Assembly (NCBI GenBank): GCA_001898465.1
Contig: MKTX01000001.1
Location: 527,877 to 591,876, forward strand
Length of the DNA stretch: 64,000 bases
Source: Sphingobacteriales bacterium 39-19
Lineage (GTDB): Bacteria > Bacteroidota > Bacteroidia > Chitinophagales > Chitinophagaceae
Reading direction: 5' to 3'
In this document: positions 44,405 through 52,752 of the stretch, one piece after another
Layout: each line of letters starts with the position of its first letter
Position numbering within the stretch: the first letter of the stretch is position 1
The notes under the pieces: model-generated
What the model saw: the letters and a program-made list of their open reading frames with translations, nothing else
Told to the model about the DNA's origin: nothing
Database searches by the model: none
Program-made: the position numbers and the translations under genes

Positions 44405-45988
44405 ATGATAGAACAGGATTCTTTAGTAGAATATGGAGCAAGGCGTGTAATTATCACCATTACCGCTATATTTTGCGCTTTGCTTGAAATTGTGGATACC
44501 ACTATTGTAAATGTGGCACTCAGCGATATGAAGGGTAACCTGGGCGCCACACTTCCTGAAATTGGCTGGGTCATTACAGCCTATGCCATTGGCAATGTTA
44601 TCATCGTACCCATGACGAGTTGGTTATCCCAACAATTTGGACGTAGAAATTATTTTGCAACTTCTATTATTATATTCACTGTATTCTCATTCTTATGCGG
44701 AAATGCAACTAATATATGGGAACTGGTGGCATTTCGGTTTTTACAAGGTATAGGCGGAGGTGCCTTATTGGTAACATCCCAAACGATTATTACAGAATCG
44801 TACCCCATTGCTAAAAGAGGAATGGCGCAGGCTATTTATGGCCTTGGCGTTATCATTGGCCCTACCCTGGGCCCCCCACTTGGCGGGTATATTGTAACAA
44901 ATTATAACTGGCCTTATATTTTCTTTATTAATATTCCCATTGGTATTATTGCCACATTGCTTACACTTCAATTTGTGCGCAGCCCCAAATTTGGTGAAAA
45001 AAGAAAAGCTTCAGAAATTGATTGGCTTGGCATTGGCTTACTTGCCATTACAGTAGGCTCTTTACAGTTTGTATTAGAGCGGGGCCAGGAAGACGATTGG
45101 TTTGAAAGCACGCATATCCTTTTACTTACCATTACGGCAGGCCTGGGTTTATTCTTTTTTTTATGGCGGGAACTTACCTGCGAACATCCTATTGTAAATT
45201 TAAGAGTGCTTAAAAATGGCAACCTGCGGATTGGTACCATTATGTCTTTTATACTGGGCTTTGGTTTATATGGCTCCACTTTTATTATTCCTTTATATAC
45301 GCAGACCATTTTAGGCTGGACGGCTTTGCAGGCAGGTGAAATATTAATACCCTCTGCACTTACTACGGCATTTATGATGCCCATCATTGGGCGGTTACTT
45401 TCTAAGGGCGTAAAACAACAATACCTGGTGGCCGTTGGCCTGGTTATATTTTTTGTTTATAGTTTTTGGGGATATAAAATCCTTACACCGGATACGGGCA
45501 GGGAAGCATTTTTCTGGATGTTGATTGTGAGAGGGATGGGCCTGGGTTTATTGTTTATACCCATTACTACGCTGGCGCTCTCTACATTAAAAGGGCAGGA
45601 AATTGGCGAGGGTGCCTCTTTTACCGGCATGATGCGGCAACTGGGCGGGTCTTTTGGCATTGCTGTAATCACCACTTTTATGGCGCACCAGGGGGCAGTT
45701 CACAGGAATAACCTGGTTTCTAATTTAGATGTAAACAATTATGAAGTTCAGCAAACCATTACAGGTTTTCAAAAAACATTTGAAAGCAAAGGGATGACTT
45801 TTGATCAGGCCCGGGCGGCCGCTTACCAGGCATTAAACGGCAAGGTAGAAAAACAGGCAGCGGTATTATCTTATATGGATGTGTTCTTTTACCTGGGCTT
45901 AATGTTCCTGCTCTGTGTACCTTTTATTTTATTTGTTCGAAAGCGAAAAGGTAAAGTAAAAATAGATATAAGTGAAGCCATGCATTAG
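44405..45988 (+). CDS. DHA2-family MFS drug efflux pump (EmrB-like)
   Basis: A 527-residue MFS transporter with about 14 hydrophobic segments, as in EmrB/QacA. Motifs: 'LLEIVDTTIVNVAL' (DHA2 motif D1), 'WLSQQFGRRNYF' (motif A), 'FRFLQGIGGGALL' (motif B), and 'GLGVIIGPTLGPPLGGYI' (motif C, antiporter signature). It should expel hydrophobic drugs in exchange for protons through the adaptor and TolC protein of the same operon. It starts six bases after emrA-like gene's stop; a terminator overlaps its stop codon. Confidence 0.95.
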   Translation: MIEQDSLVEYGARRVIITITAIFCALLEIVDTTIVNVALSDMKGNLGATLPEIGWVITAYAIGNVIIVPMTSWLSQQFGRRNYFATSIIIFTVFSFLCGNATNIWELVAFRFLQGIGGGALLVTSQTIITESYPIAKRGMAQAIYGLGVIIGPTLGPPLGGYIVTNYNWPYIFFINIPIGIIATLLTLQFVRSPKFGEKRKASEIDWLGIGLLAITVGSLQFVLERGQEDDWFESTHILLLTITAGLGLFFFLWRELTCEHPIVNLRVLKNGNLRIGTIMSFILGFGLYGSTFIIPLYTQTILGWTALQAGEILIPSALTTAFMMPIIGRLLSKGVKQQYLVAVGLVIFFVYSFWGYKILTPDTGREAFFWMLIVRGMGLGLLFIPITTLALSTLKGQEIGEGASFTGMMRQLGGSFGIAVITTFMAHQGAVHRNNLVSNLDVNNYEVQQTITGFQKTFESKGMTFDQARAAAYQALNGKVEKQAAVLSYMDVFFYLGLMFLLCVPFILFVRKRKGKVKIDISEAMH

Positions 45989-46007
45989 CATGGCCTTTTA
46001 TTTTTTT
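45977..46007. terminator. Intrinsic terminator overlapping the emrB-like stop codon
   Basis: A perfect 7-bp stem (GCCATGC / GCATGGC) with an ATTA loop begins inside the last codons of the MFS gene and is followed by a T-rich run. It can also act on the convergent gene ending at 46022. Confidence 0.8.
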
Positions 46008-46021
46008 AGGAATTTTTATTT

Positions 46022-46309
46022 TTAATATCTCCCAATATTTTCTATGTCTTCATTAAATATATCAGGCTTTTTATCTAAAATAAATTTGATTAGTAAAAAA
46101 CCACCAAAACCACTGGCCAACCCAATAAGCAATAAGCTTACAATATCCTTTAATTCCATTAGGGTAATAACAAGCATATAGCCTATGAACTCTGCCGCAA
46201 ACCAGGCCACAACCGTATAAATTTTCCAGGTACCCGGCTTTAATCCTTTGCGGGCTGCAATATTCCCGTTATAACGGGCTAAAAAATATAAGGCAATTAT
46301 TTCAAGCAT
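46022..46309 (-). CDS. Small membrane protein of unknown function
   Basis: A 95-residue protein with three hydrophobic segments (about 1-12, 28-50, 55-78) and a charged tail. 'RYNGNIAARKGLKPGTWKIYTVVAWF' is a motif-like block I associate with Bacteroidota hypothetical membrane proteins, without known function. It starts 10 bases after the PfkB kinase stop and is probably co-transcribed with it. Confidence 0.75.
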   Translation of the reverse strand: MLEIIALYFLARYNGNIAARKGLKPGTWKIYTVVAWFAAEFIGYMLVITLMELKDIVSLLLIGLASGFGGFLLIKFILDKKPDIFNEDIENIGRY

Positions 46310-46319
46310 TTCTCAATGG

Positions 46320-47243
46320 TTATACCAGGTCTATATCAAAATTTACCAATTGTACAAACTGGCTGATGCGTTCATCTATTTGTTCTTTGGTTATTTCCTT
46401 CAACCGTTCGGGACCAAATTTTTCTACACAAAAACTGGCCATGGCGCTTCCCACAATAATGGCTGTTTTCATATTGCTAAAGCTAATATCCCGGGTTTTG
46501 GCTAAATAGCCAATAAAACCACCTGCAAAAGTATCACCCGCTCCTGTAGGATCAAATACTTCTTCTAATGGTAAGGCCGGTGCAAAAAATACCTGGTTTT
46601 GATGAAATAGCAGGGCACCATGTTCTCCTTTTTTTATGATTAAATAGGCTGGCCCCATTTCCATAATTTTACGGGCTGCTTTTACTAATGAAACTTCGTC
46701 GCTCAATTGCCGGGCTTCTGCATCGTTTACTAAAAGAACATCTGCTTTTTTTAAAACTTGTTTTAAATCATCCAAGGCAATATCCATCCAAAAATTCATG
46801 GTATCTACTACGATGAGTTTGGGTTTTGTTTTTAATTGGTCAATGACGCTCATTTGTATCTTTGGCATCAAATTTCCCAGCATTAAGAATTCAGATCCCT
46901 GGTAGCTTTCAGGAACTTGCGGGTTAAAGTCTTCCAATACATTCAGGTCGGTAATAAGTGTATCCCGGCTGTTCATATCTAAATGATATTTACCACTCCA
47001 AAAAAATGATTTTTTATCTTTTACAACTTCCACCCCATCTGTTTGAACGCCCAAAGATTGCAGGTGGGTTATTTCTTCCTGGGGGAAATCATATCCTATG
47101 ATGGAAATCTGTTGTACCGGTTTTATAAATTGGCTGGCAGCATAGGCCACATAGGTGGCAGAACCACCCACAATTTTATCTACTTTTCCAAATGGGGTTT
47201 CAATAGCATCGAAAGCCATAGTACCTACCGTAATGAGCGACAT
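46320..47243 (-). CDS. PfkB/ribokinase family sugar or nucleoside kinase
   Basis: A 307-residue cytoplasmic kinase. 'VGGSATYVAYAASQF' is the first PfkB block and 'FDPTGAGDTFAGGFIGYLA' the second, with the catalytic Asp in GAGD. 'IKKGEHGALLF' and 'LLVNDAEARQLS' are also typical. Substrate (sugar or adenosine) cannot be told from sequence alone. The -7 box lies 30 bases upstream, and a small membrane protein follows in the same operon. Confidence 0.9.
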   Translation of the reverse strand: MSLITVGTMAFDAIETPFGKVDKIVGGSATYVAYAASQFIKPVQQISIIGYDFPQEEITHLQSLGVQTDGVEVVKDKKSFFWSGKYHLDMNSRDTLITDLNVLEDFNPQVPESYQGSEFLMLGNLMPKIQMSVIDQLKTKPKLIVVDTMNFWMDIALDDLKQVLKKADVLLVNDAEARQLSDEVSLVKAARKIMEMGPAYLIIKKGEHGALLFHQNQVFFAPALPLEEVFDPTGAGDTFAGGFIGYLAKTRDISFSNMKTAIIVGSAMASFCVEKFGPERLKEITKEQIDERISQFVQLVNFDIDLV

Positions 47244-47273
47244 AAATTATGATATTAGTTAAAAAAAATCACG

Positions 47274-47281
47274 CAAAAGTA
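47274..47281 (-). promoter_or_regulatory. Bacteroidota -7 box for the PfkB kinase operon
   Basis: TACTTTTG on the minus strand fits TAnnTTTG and ends 30 bases before the kinase ATG. Confidence 0.45.
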
Positions 47282-47348
47282 AATGTTTTAGACCAGTGAT
47301 TCATGCATTATTGCTTTTTAGTTTATTTTCTTTACAGTATATTTAAGG

Positions 47349-47957
47349 ATGTTAATGCAGATTCATCCTGAAAATCCGCAACCCCGGCTTATCAAACAGT
47401 TAGTGGAATGCTTCTTGGATGGCGGAGTCATTATTTATCCTACTGATACGGTATATGGTATTGGTTGTTCTATTACAGCCCATAAAGCAATTGAGCGAAT
47501 AAGCCTAATTAAACACCTGGATCCTCATAAAGCACAATTGTCTTTTATTTGCCCAAACCTGAGCAACCTGAGTGAATACACAAAGAGTATTGATACGCCT
47601 TTATATCGTATGCTTAAAAATCACCTGCCCGGACCCTTTACATTCATTTTGCCTGCCAGCAAGCAGGTACCTAAAATGCTGCAAAGTAAAAAATCAACCA
47701 TTGGACTTCGGGTGCCCGATCATAAAATTTGTCAATTTATATTAGAGGCATTAAATGCACCCATCCTGGGCGCTTCTTTGCCCGGTGAAATGGTAGAAGA
47801 ATATACCGACCCGGAAATAATCAATGAAAAATTCGGTAACCAGGTAGATATAGTGATTGATGGAGGTATTGGTGGCATGGTGCCATCAACAGTGGTAGAT
47901 TGTACCACGCCGGAATGGACAATTATACGCCAGGGAAAAGGAGACTTTGAAAATTAA
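47349..47957 (+). CDS. L-threonylcarbamoyladenylate synthase family protein (Sua5/YciO/YrdC)
   Basis: A 202-residue YrdC-fold protein: 'GGVIIYPTDTVYGIGC', 'IKHLDPHKAQLSFICPNLSNLSEY', 'PGPFTFILPAS', 'IGLRVPDHKICQFIL', 'STVVDCTTPEWTIIRQGKG'. The 'IHPENPQPRLIKQ' start and overall length favour the YciO branch, whose role in tRNA t6A synthesis is less certain than that of TsaC/Sua5. Its stop overlaps the end of the convergent small gene by four bases. A second ATG at 47355 is possible. Confidence 0.88.
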   Translation: MLMQIHPENPQPRLIKQLVECFLDGGVIIYPTDTVYGIGCSITAHKAIERISLIKHLDPHKAQLSFICPNLSNLSEYTKSIDTPLYRMLKNHLPGPFTFILPASKQVPKMLQSKKSTIGLRVPDHKICQFILEALNAPILGASLPGEMVEEYTDPEIINEKFGNQVDIVIDGGIGGMVPSTVVDCTTPEWTIIRQGKGDFEN

Positions 47958-48202
47958 TTCCTGTTATTCAAAAAAACGAAAGGGATTTCCTTTTTGCTGC
48001 GGATATAATCTTTTACGATTACCGCTTTGCGGATTACTTTGTATTTATTGAGATCTATTATTTCGTGGGCCTTTGCAATATTATCAGATTGCTCAATATG
48101 GAATAAGAGCTCATGCAGGTGCGCAACTTCACGCTCCATGTCCTGGGGTTTCATCAGTTCATGTTTTAAGAGCACAAGTAAATCCCTGTTTTCTGAATAC
48201 AT
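47954..48202 (-). CDS. Small charged protein of unknown function
   Basis: An 82-residue helical, highly charged frame (MYSENRDLLVLLKHELMK) with 'HLHELLFHIEQSDNIAKAHEII'. It sits in the gap between a YrdC-like gene (convergent) and a small lipoprotein upstream on the same strand. Amino-acid makeup looks natural. No family recognised. It could form a transcript with the 41-residue lipoprotein gene 19 bases upstream. Confidence 0.6.
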   Translation of the reverse strand: MYSENRDLLVLLKHELMKPQDMEREVAHLHELLFHIEQSDNIAKAHEIIDLNKYKVIRKAVIVKDYIRSKKEIPFVFLNNRN

Positions 48203-48221
48203 CGCTTATTATAGTAAAAAA

Positions 48222-48347
48222 TTAATACCCTACCATTCCTTGTTTAGCAGGACAACCACATGACCCTTTTTTTGAAGAGGAACAACCGCTAAGGACCAGG
48301 CTACCGGCAATAAGAAGTAAAGAAAGGATTTTAAATGTTTTTTTCAT
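48222..48347 (-). CDS. 41-residue lipoprotein with CGCP...GMVGY tail
   Basis: A short gene missed by length filters. The product has a full lipoprotein signal (MKKTFKILSLLLIAGSLVLSG, then Cys22 in LSGC), followed by a 19-residue mature part rich in Ser/Lys with the cysteines of 'SCGCPAKQGMVGY'. The signal peptide is too well formed to be chance, and I recall similar short Bacteroidota lipoproteins ending in a CP...MVGY-like tail. The function is unknown. Confidence 0.72.
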   Translation of the reverse strand: MKKTFKILSLLLIAGSLVLSGCSSSKKGSCGCPAKQGMVGY

Positions 48348-48424
48348 AAAATTCGATTACAATTTAAACTATTTTCACAAACAAATATTGCATCCTGGCC
48401 ATAAAGATTGAAAATATTAACAAA

Positions 48425-49519
48425 TTGAGTAGAAAACCAAGGGTATTGGTTGCTCCTTTAGATTGGGGCCTGGGCCATGCAACCCGGTGCATACCGGTAA
48501 TAAAATGTTTATTAAAGCATGGCGCAGAGGTGGTTTTAGCGGCAGATGGTGCCATGGCCACAGTTTTACAATTAGAATTTCCCGGTTTACCCTTACTTAA
48601 GCTAAAAGGCTATCATATTACTTACAGTAAAACAAAGGGCACCCTGTTTAGCCGTTTATTATTACAATCTCCCAAAATAATAGGGGTTATTGAATATGAG
48701 AAAAAATGGATAAAGAAAATAGTAAGAGAATATGAAATTGATGCCGTGATAAGTGATAATCGTTTTGGATTGCATCATAAAAAAATACCATCGGTTTATA
48801 TTACCCACCAACTTCATATTCATACCGGCAATATTGTTTTGAGTACCCTGGCCCAGCGTATTCATTACAAATACATCAATCATTTTAACCGTTGTTGGGT
48901 ACCCGATTATGAAAGCGATGGCCTGGCCGGTAAGTTATCTCACCCCGAAATGATGCCCGCCATACCGGTGCAATACCTGGGGCCTCTTTCCAGGTTAAAA
49001 AAACAAAAGAAGGAGAAAAACTATGATGTATTTATCTCACTCTCGGGACCGGAACCCCAGCGTAGTTTACTGGAGAAAGTATTATTACCCCAACTCAGGA
49101 AAACAAAAAAGAAAATTATTTTGGTGAGGGGCCTGCCCTTAGAAACAAAAAAACTTTTTTTGCTGAATGATGATGTGACGGTATTTAATCATTTACCAGC
49201 CGAAGAGTTTGGCCATTACATGTGCCAATCTAAAATTTGTATATCCAGGGCAGGGTATAGTAGTATTATGGATTATGTGAGTTTGCAGCAAGAAGCTATT
49301 CTTATACCTACCCCGGGGCAAACAGAGCAGGAATACCTGGCTCAATATTTAGAAGATAAAAAAATTTTCAGCCAGGCAAGCCCCCATAAGTTTTCAATAG
49401 AGGCGGCGCTCAGCAGGCAGGCAGAACAAAATTTTAAAGCACCCGCAAGGCCGGTTAAAATTCTTGACGATGTTGTAAAAGCTTTTATCAAAGAATTAAA
49501 AGAATCCATTAAAAAATAG
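48425..49519 (+). CDS. GT-B fold glycosyltransferase-like protein
   Basis: A 364-residue protein. 'VLVAPLDWGLGHATRCIPVI' is the glycine-rich acceptor loop of MurG/UGT-like enzymes; the C-terminal half has 'YDVFISLSGPEPQRSLLE', 'KIILVRGLP', 'HLPAEEFGHYMCQSKICISRAGYSSIMDYVSLQQEAILIPTPGQTEQEYLA' region, the nucleotide-sugar-binding pattern of GT28-like proteins. Donor and acceptor are unknown. No ATG fits; TTG at 48425 is the likely start. Its end overlaps the convergent GT2 gene by 11 bases. Confidence 0.85.
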   Translation: MSRKPRVLVAPLDWGLGHATRCIPVIKCLLKHGAEVVLAADGAMATVLQLEFPGLPLLKLKGYHITYSKTKGTLFSRLLLQSPKIIGVIEYEKKWIKKIVREYEIDAVISDNRFGLHHKKIPSVYITHQLHIHTGNIVLSTLAQRIHYKYINHFNRCWVPDYESDGLAGKLSHPEMMPAIPVQYLGPLSRLKKQKKEKNYDVFISLSGPEPQRSLLEKVLLPQLRKTKKKIILVRGLPLETKKLFLLNDDVTVFNHLPAEEFGHYMCQSKICISRAGYSSIMDYVSLQQEAILIPTPGQTEQEYLAQYLEDKKIFSQASPHKFSIEAALSRQAEQNFKAPARPVKILDDVVKAFIKELKESIKK

Positions 49520-50759
49520 TAATACCCTGGTTATTTTTTTTTGTACTGCCTACAATACTATGGCTACCTCCCGCATGAAATAAAAACAGCACAGGCTTTT
49601 TTATTTTTTCAGTAAGTGAAATTATTTTTTTAAATCCAAGGGTTTCTGCTGCAAATACAATTTGCTTTAATTGATTTTCTTTAATAACGGTATCAATATT
49701 TTTGATATTCCCAATCTGTGCATCCTGGTCATCATCTCCAAAGGCAATTCGCCCTTTTATTAATATGGGGTTGCTTGCGTTTTTTAAAATATGAATGATG
49801 CGGCTGAACTCAGGCTGGGTAGATATGATAGCAGTATCAGTAGGTTTCGTTCTGGGTAATGAAATTCCTTTATTCATCAGCCTTTTGCTATGTGCAAGTC
49901 CTTTTGCCAGGTTAATGGCCAGGGAAAGAAGCCGGGTATGGCCGCCTTTTGTAAAATGTTTTTTTGAAAATAGTTGCATGGCATCATAAAACCGGTTTAC
50001 ATATTCCCGTGAAAAACGTTGTGTACTTTCGCCCTTAAAATGGAGGATGGTAGTTTCTGCAAAATAGATGTTCCTGAGCCCTGCTTGCTGAATGCGGTAG
50101 CTTAGGTCCACATCTTCACCATACATAAAAAAATCTTCATCAAAACCCCGGGTCAGGTCAATCGCTTTACGGCTGCACATCATAAAAGCGCCGGCTAAAA
50201 TATCGGTTTCCCCAATTTCTTTTTCGGGTAAATGGCCCGCATAATAAGCAGCCCATTTTTTTGAACGGGGAAACAGGGCCGCCAATCCGCTAATTTTATA
50301 AAAGGAAACCCATGTTGTGGGGAGCATTCTTTTACTTTCTTTTAAAAATTTTCCGCTTCCATCTATCATGCGTACACCCAGTGCCCCGGCTTGTGGGTGC
50401 CTGTGCATATATTGTAAACATTGTTGCAGGCTATCTTCGGGTAAAATTGTATCGGGGTTTAAAAAAAGAATATACTGGCCGGTTGCATTTTGTAAGGCCA
50501 GGTTGTTGGCTTTTCCAAAACCCAGGTTTTCGGGAAGCCAGATAAAATGTACCCAATTAAATTTTTTAGTCAGATACTCTTTACTTCCATCGGTAGAGGC
50601 ATTATCTATTACAAAAATTTCCGACTCAATATTAGTTAAAGCAGCTTGTAGTGAAAAAAGGCACTGCTCTAAAAAATATTTTACATTGTAGTTTACTATA
50701 ATGATGGAAAGTTGCAATCTTTTTTCCTGCGAAATACGCTTTTTTAAAGGAGAACCCAA
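49509..50759 (-). CDS. Family 2 glycosyltransferase with a C-terminal Rossmann-like domain
   Basis: A 416-residue protein. Residues about 17-260 are a GT-A/GT2 domain of rhamnosyltransferase type: 'LSIIIVNYNVKYFLEQCLFSL', 'FVIDNASTDGSKEYL', 'LPENLGFGKANNLALQ', 'YILFLNPDTILPED' (DxD-like), 'DEDFFMYGEDVDLSYRIQQAG'. The last 100 residues ('AQIGNIKNIDTVIKENQLKQIVFAAE', ending 'SHSIVGSTKK') resemble a shortened CoA_binding_3-type domain as in polyprenyl-phosphate sugar transferases. The start is a TTG at 50759. The target glycan is unknown. Confidence 0.87.
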   Translation of the reverse strand: MGSPLKKRISQEKRLQLSIIIVNYNVKYFLEQCLFSLQAALTNIESEIFVIDNASTDGSKEYLTKKFNWVHFIWLPENLGFGKANNLALQNATGQYILFLNPDTILPEDSLQQCLQYMHRHPQAGALGVRMIDGSGKFLKESKRMLPTTWVSFYKISGLAALFPRSKKWAAYYAGHLPEKEIGETDILAGAFMMCSRKAIDLTRGFDEDFFMYGEDVDLSYRIQQAGLRNIYFAETTILHFKGESTQRFSREYVNRFYDAMQLFSKKHFTKGGHTRLLSLAINLAKGLAHSKRLMNKGISLPRTKPTDTAIISTQPEFSRIIHILKNASNPILIKGRIAFGDDDQDAQIGNIKNIDTVIKENQLKQIVFAAETLGFKKIISLTEKIKKPVLFLFHAGGSHSIVGSTKKNNQGITIF

Positions 50760-50784
50760 AATTTTATAAATGTAGCGTAGCCAT

Positions 50785-50792
50785 TATCTTTG
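50785..50792 (+). promoter_or_regulatory. Bacteroidota -7 box four bases from the suhB start codon
   Basis: TATCTTTG fits TAnnTTTG and ends four bases before the ATG at 50797, predicting a leaderless or near-leaderless mRNA. Confidence 0.45.
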
Positions 50793-50796
50793 CCGC

Positions 50797-51561
50797 ATGT
50801 TAAAACAAACTCTTTTAGAGGCTACCCGTGCTGGGGCTTCGCAATTAGTGCATTACTTTAACCGGGATTTTAAAATATCAAACAAAGAAGGGGTAAACAA
50901 CTTAGTAACCGAAGCAGACCATGCTGCTGAAAAAGCGATTATCGCTGTTATTCAAAATACATATCCCGATCATTTTATTTTAAGTGAAGAAACAGGAGAA
51001 ATTAAAAGTAATAGTGAATATAAATGGATTATAGATCCTATTGACGGAACCGTAAATTTTGCAAATGGTATTCCTATATGTTGTGTAAGTATTGCGGTTG
51101 AAAAAAATGGGGAAATGATCCTGGGGGCGGTCTATGCCCCTATTCTCAACGAATTTTATGTAGCCGAAAAAGGGATGGGCGCTTTTTTAAATGATAAAAA
51201 AATTACAGTCAGCAATAAAACGGAAGTTATAAGAAGTTGCCTGGTTACCGGATTCCCATATACGTATTTAGACAGCCCCCGGGGGCCCTTACAGGTTTTT
51301 GAGGAGCTTATCCGGCAGGGTATACCGGTTCGCCGCCTGGGGAGTGCGGCCATAGATTTGTGTTGGGTGGCGGCAGGCCGTTTCGATGGGTTTTATGAAC
51401 ACCAGTTGCAGGCCTGGGATAGTGCGGCCGGTTTTTTAATGGTAAAAGAAGCCGGGGGTGAAGTAACCGATTTTGCCGGAGAAAAATTTTCACCTTACCA
51501 GCCGCAGATCCTGGCTACCAATGGTAAAATCCATAATGAATTGCTGGGTTATGTAAAGTAA
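50797..51561 (+). CDS. suhB: Inositol monophosphatase family protein
   Basis: A 254-residue Mg2+-dependent phosphatase. All three family motifs are present: 'ILSEETGE' (Glu ligand), 'WIIDPIDGTVNFANGIPICCVS' (DPxDGT) and 'QAWDSAAGFLMVKEAGG' (WDxAAG). 'NLVTEADHAAEKAI' is the N-terminal block. It hydrolyses myo-inositol-1-phosphate or similar sugar phosphates. thiL follows after 31 bases on the same strand. Confidence 0.94.
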   Translation: MLKQTLLEATRAGASQLVHYFNRDFKISNKEGVNNLVTEADHAAEKAIIAVIQNTYPDHFILSEETGEIKSNSEYKWIIDPIDGTVNFANGIPICCVSIAVEKNGEMILGAVYAPILNEFYVAEKGMGAFLNDKKITVSNKTEVIRSCLVTGFPYTYLDSPRGPLQVFEELIRQGIPVRRLGSAAIDLCWVAAGRFDGFYEHQLQAWDSAAGFLMVKEAGGEVTDFAGEKFSPYQPQILATNGKIHNELLGYVK

Positions 51562-51592
51562 TAATTTTTCATCAATTTTTAACGGAAGCAAC

Positions 51593-52624
51593 ATGACCGA
51601 AAAAAACAGAACTGAAATAGCTTCACTGGGTGAGTTTGGTTTAATAGATCATCTTACCCGAAATAATGAAACTAAAAAAGCATCAACCCTGCTGTCGGTA
51701 GGCGATGATGCGGCTGTAATAGATCATTTTGGAAAACAAACGGTCGTTACTACCGATTTACTGGTAGAAGGGATTCATTTTGATTTAAGTTATACTCCTT
51801 TGAAACATTTGGGATATAAAAGTGTAGTGGTAAACCTGAGTGATATTTATGCCATGAACGCCACACCCACACAAATTGTATTGGGCCTGGGTTTTAGCAA
51901 CCGATTTAGCCTGGAGGCACTCGATGAATTTTACCAGGGGGTATATGCAGCCTGCGAAAAATACGAGGTAGACCTGGTGGGCGGAGATACCACTACATCG
52001 CAAAAAGGGCTCATTATTAGTATTACGGCCATAGGTGAAGTAACACCCAATGAGTTTGTGCAAAGGAGTTCGGCCCAAGTGAATGACCTGGTATGTGTGA
52101 GCGGCGATTTGGGCGCTGCCTTTTTAGGGCTTACTTTACTTGAAAGAGAAAGAAAAATTTTTGAAGAAACCGGCGCCCAGCCCGATCTTGAAAACCAGGC
52201 ATATATTGTGGGCCGCTTATTAAAGCCCGAAGCCCGCAAAGATATTGTGGAATGGATGGCGGCACAGCAAATTACACCTACAGCAATGATTGATGTAAGC
52301 GATGGCTTAAGCAGCGACTTGCTTCATATCTGTAAACAAAGCCAAACGGGTTGTGTGCTTTACGAAGATAAAATTCCGGTACATGAGGAAGCCCGGGCGT
52401 TTGCCTATAAATTACAGCTTGACCCTACAGCCTGTGCACTGAGCGGGGGTGAAGATTATGAGCTTTTATTTACCGTGGCTCAATCTGATTTTGAAAAAAT
52501 ACAATCAAACCCCGCAATCTCTATTATTGGGTATATCACAGAAGCTTCTAAGGGAAAAACAATTATTACAAGAGGTGGAAGCAAGCATGAGTTGGTAGCA
52601 CAAGGCTGGAACCATATAAAATAA
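51593..52624 (+). CDS. thiL: Thiamine-monophosphate kinase
   Basis: A 343-residue ATP-dependent kinase that turns thiamine phosphate into thiamine diphosphate, the last step of TPP synthesis. PurM/ThiL-fold blocks: 'SLGEFGLIDHLT', 'SVGDDAAVI' (Mg-binding), 'VVTTDLLVEGIHFDL', 'VVNLSDIYAMNATPTQIVLGLG', 'YEVDLVGGDTT', 'DVSDGLSSDLLHI', 'ALSGGEDYELLFTV'. Length is normal. It probably shares a transcript with suhB. korB elsewhere in the window uses the TPP it makes. No THI-box riboswitch is seen. Confidence 0.96.
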   Translation: MTEKNRTEIASLGEFGLIDHLTRNNETKKASTLLSVGDDAAVIDHFGKQTVVTTDLLVEGIHFDLSYTPLKHLGYKSVVVNLSDIYAMNATPTQIVLGLGFSNRFSLEALDEFYQGVYAACEKYEVDLVGGDTTTSQKGLIISITAIGEVTPNEFVQRSSAQVNDLVCVSGDLGAAFLGLTLLERERKIFEETGAQPDLENQAYIVGRLLKPEARKDIVEWMAAQQITPTAMIDVSDGLSSDLLHICKQSQTGCVLYEDKIPVHEEARAFAYKLQLDPTACALSGGEDYELLFTVAQSDFEKIQSNPAISIIGYITEASKGKTIITRGGSKHELVAQGWNHIK

Positions 52625-52752
52625 TTATGGCACCCGGTTATGTTACTTTGGGTACTTACAAAAACTATTTACAGGTTCTATTTTTTCTTTTTTAAAATTA
52701 GTTTATATTCATTCAGCCATATCAGCAGGAATTAGATTAATTTCATAACACT

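Noticed and set aside
51562-51592. Possible TPP riboswitch before thiL
   Set aside because: Only 31 bases separate suhB and thiL, too short for a THI element, and no conserved core is seen.
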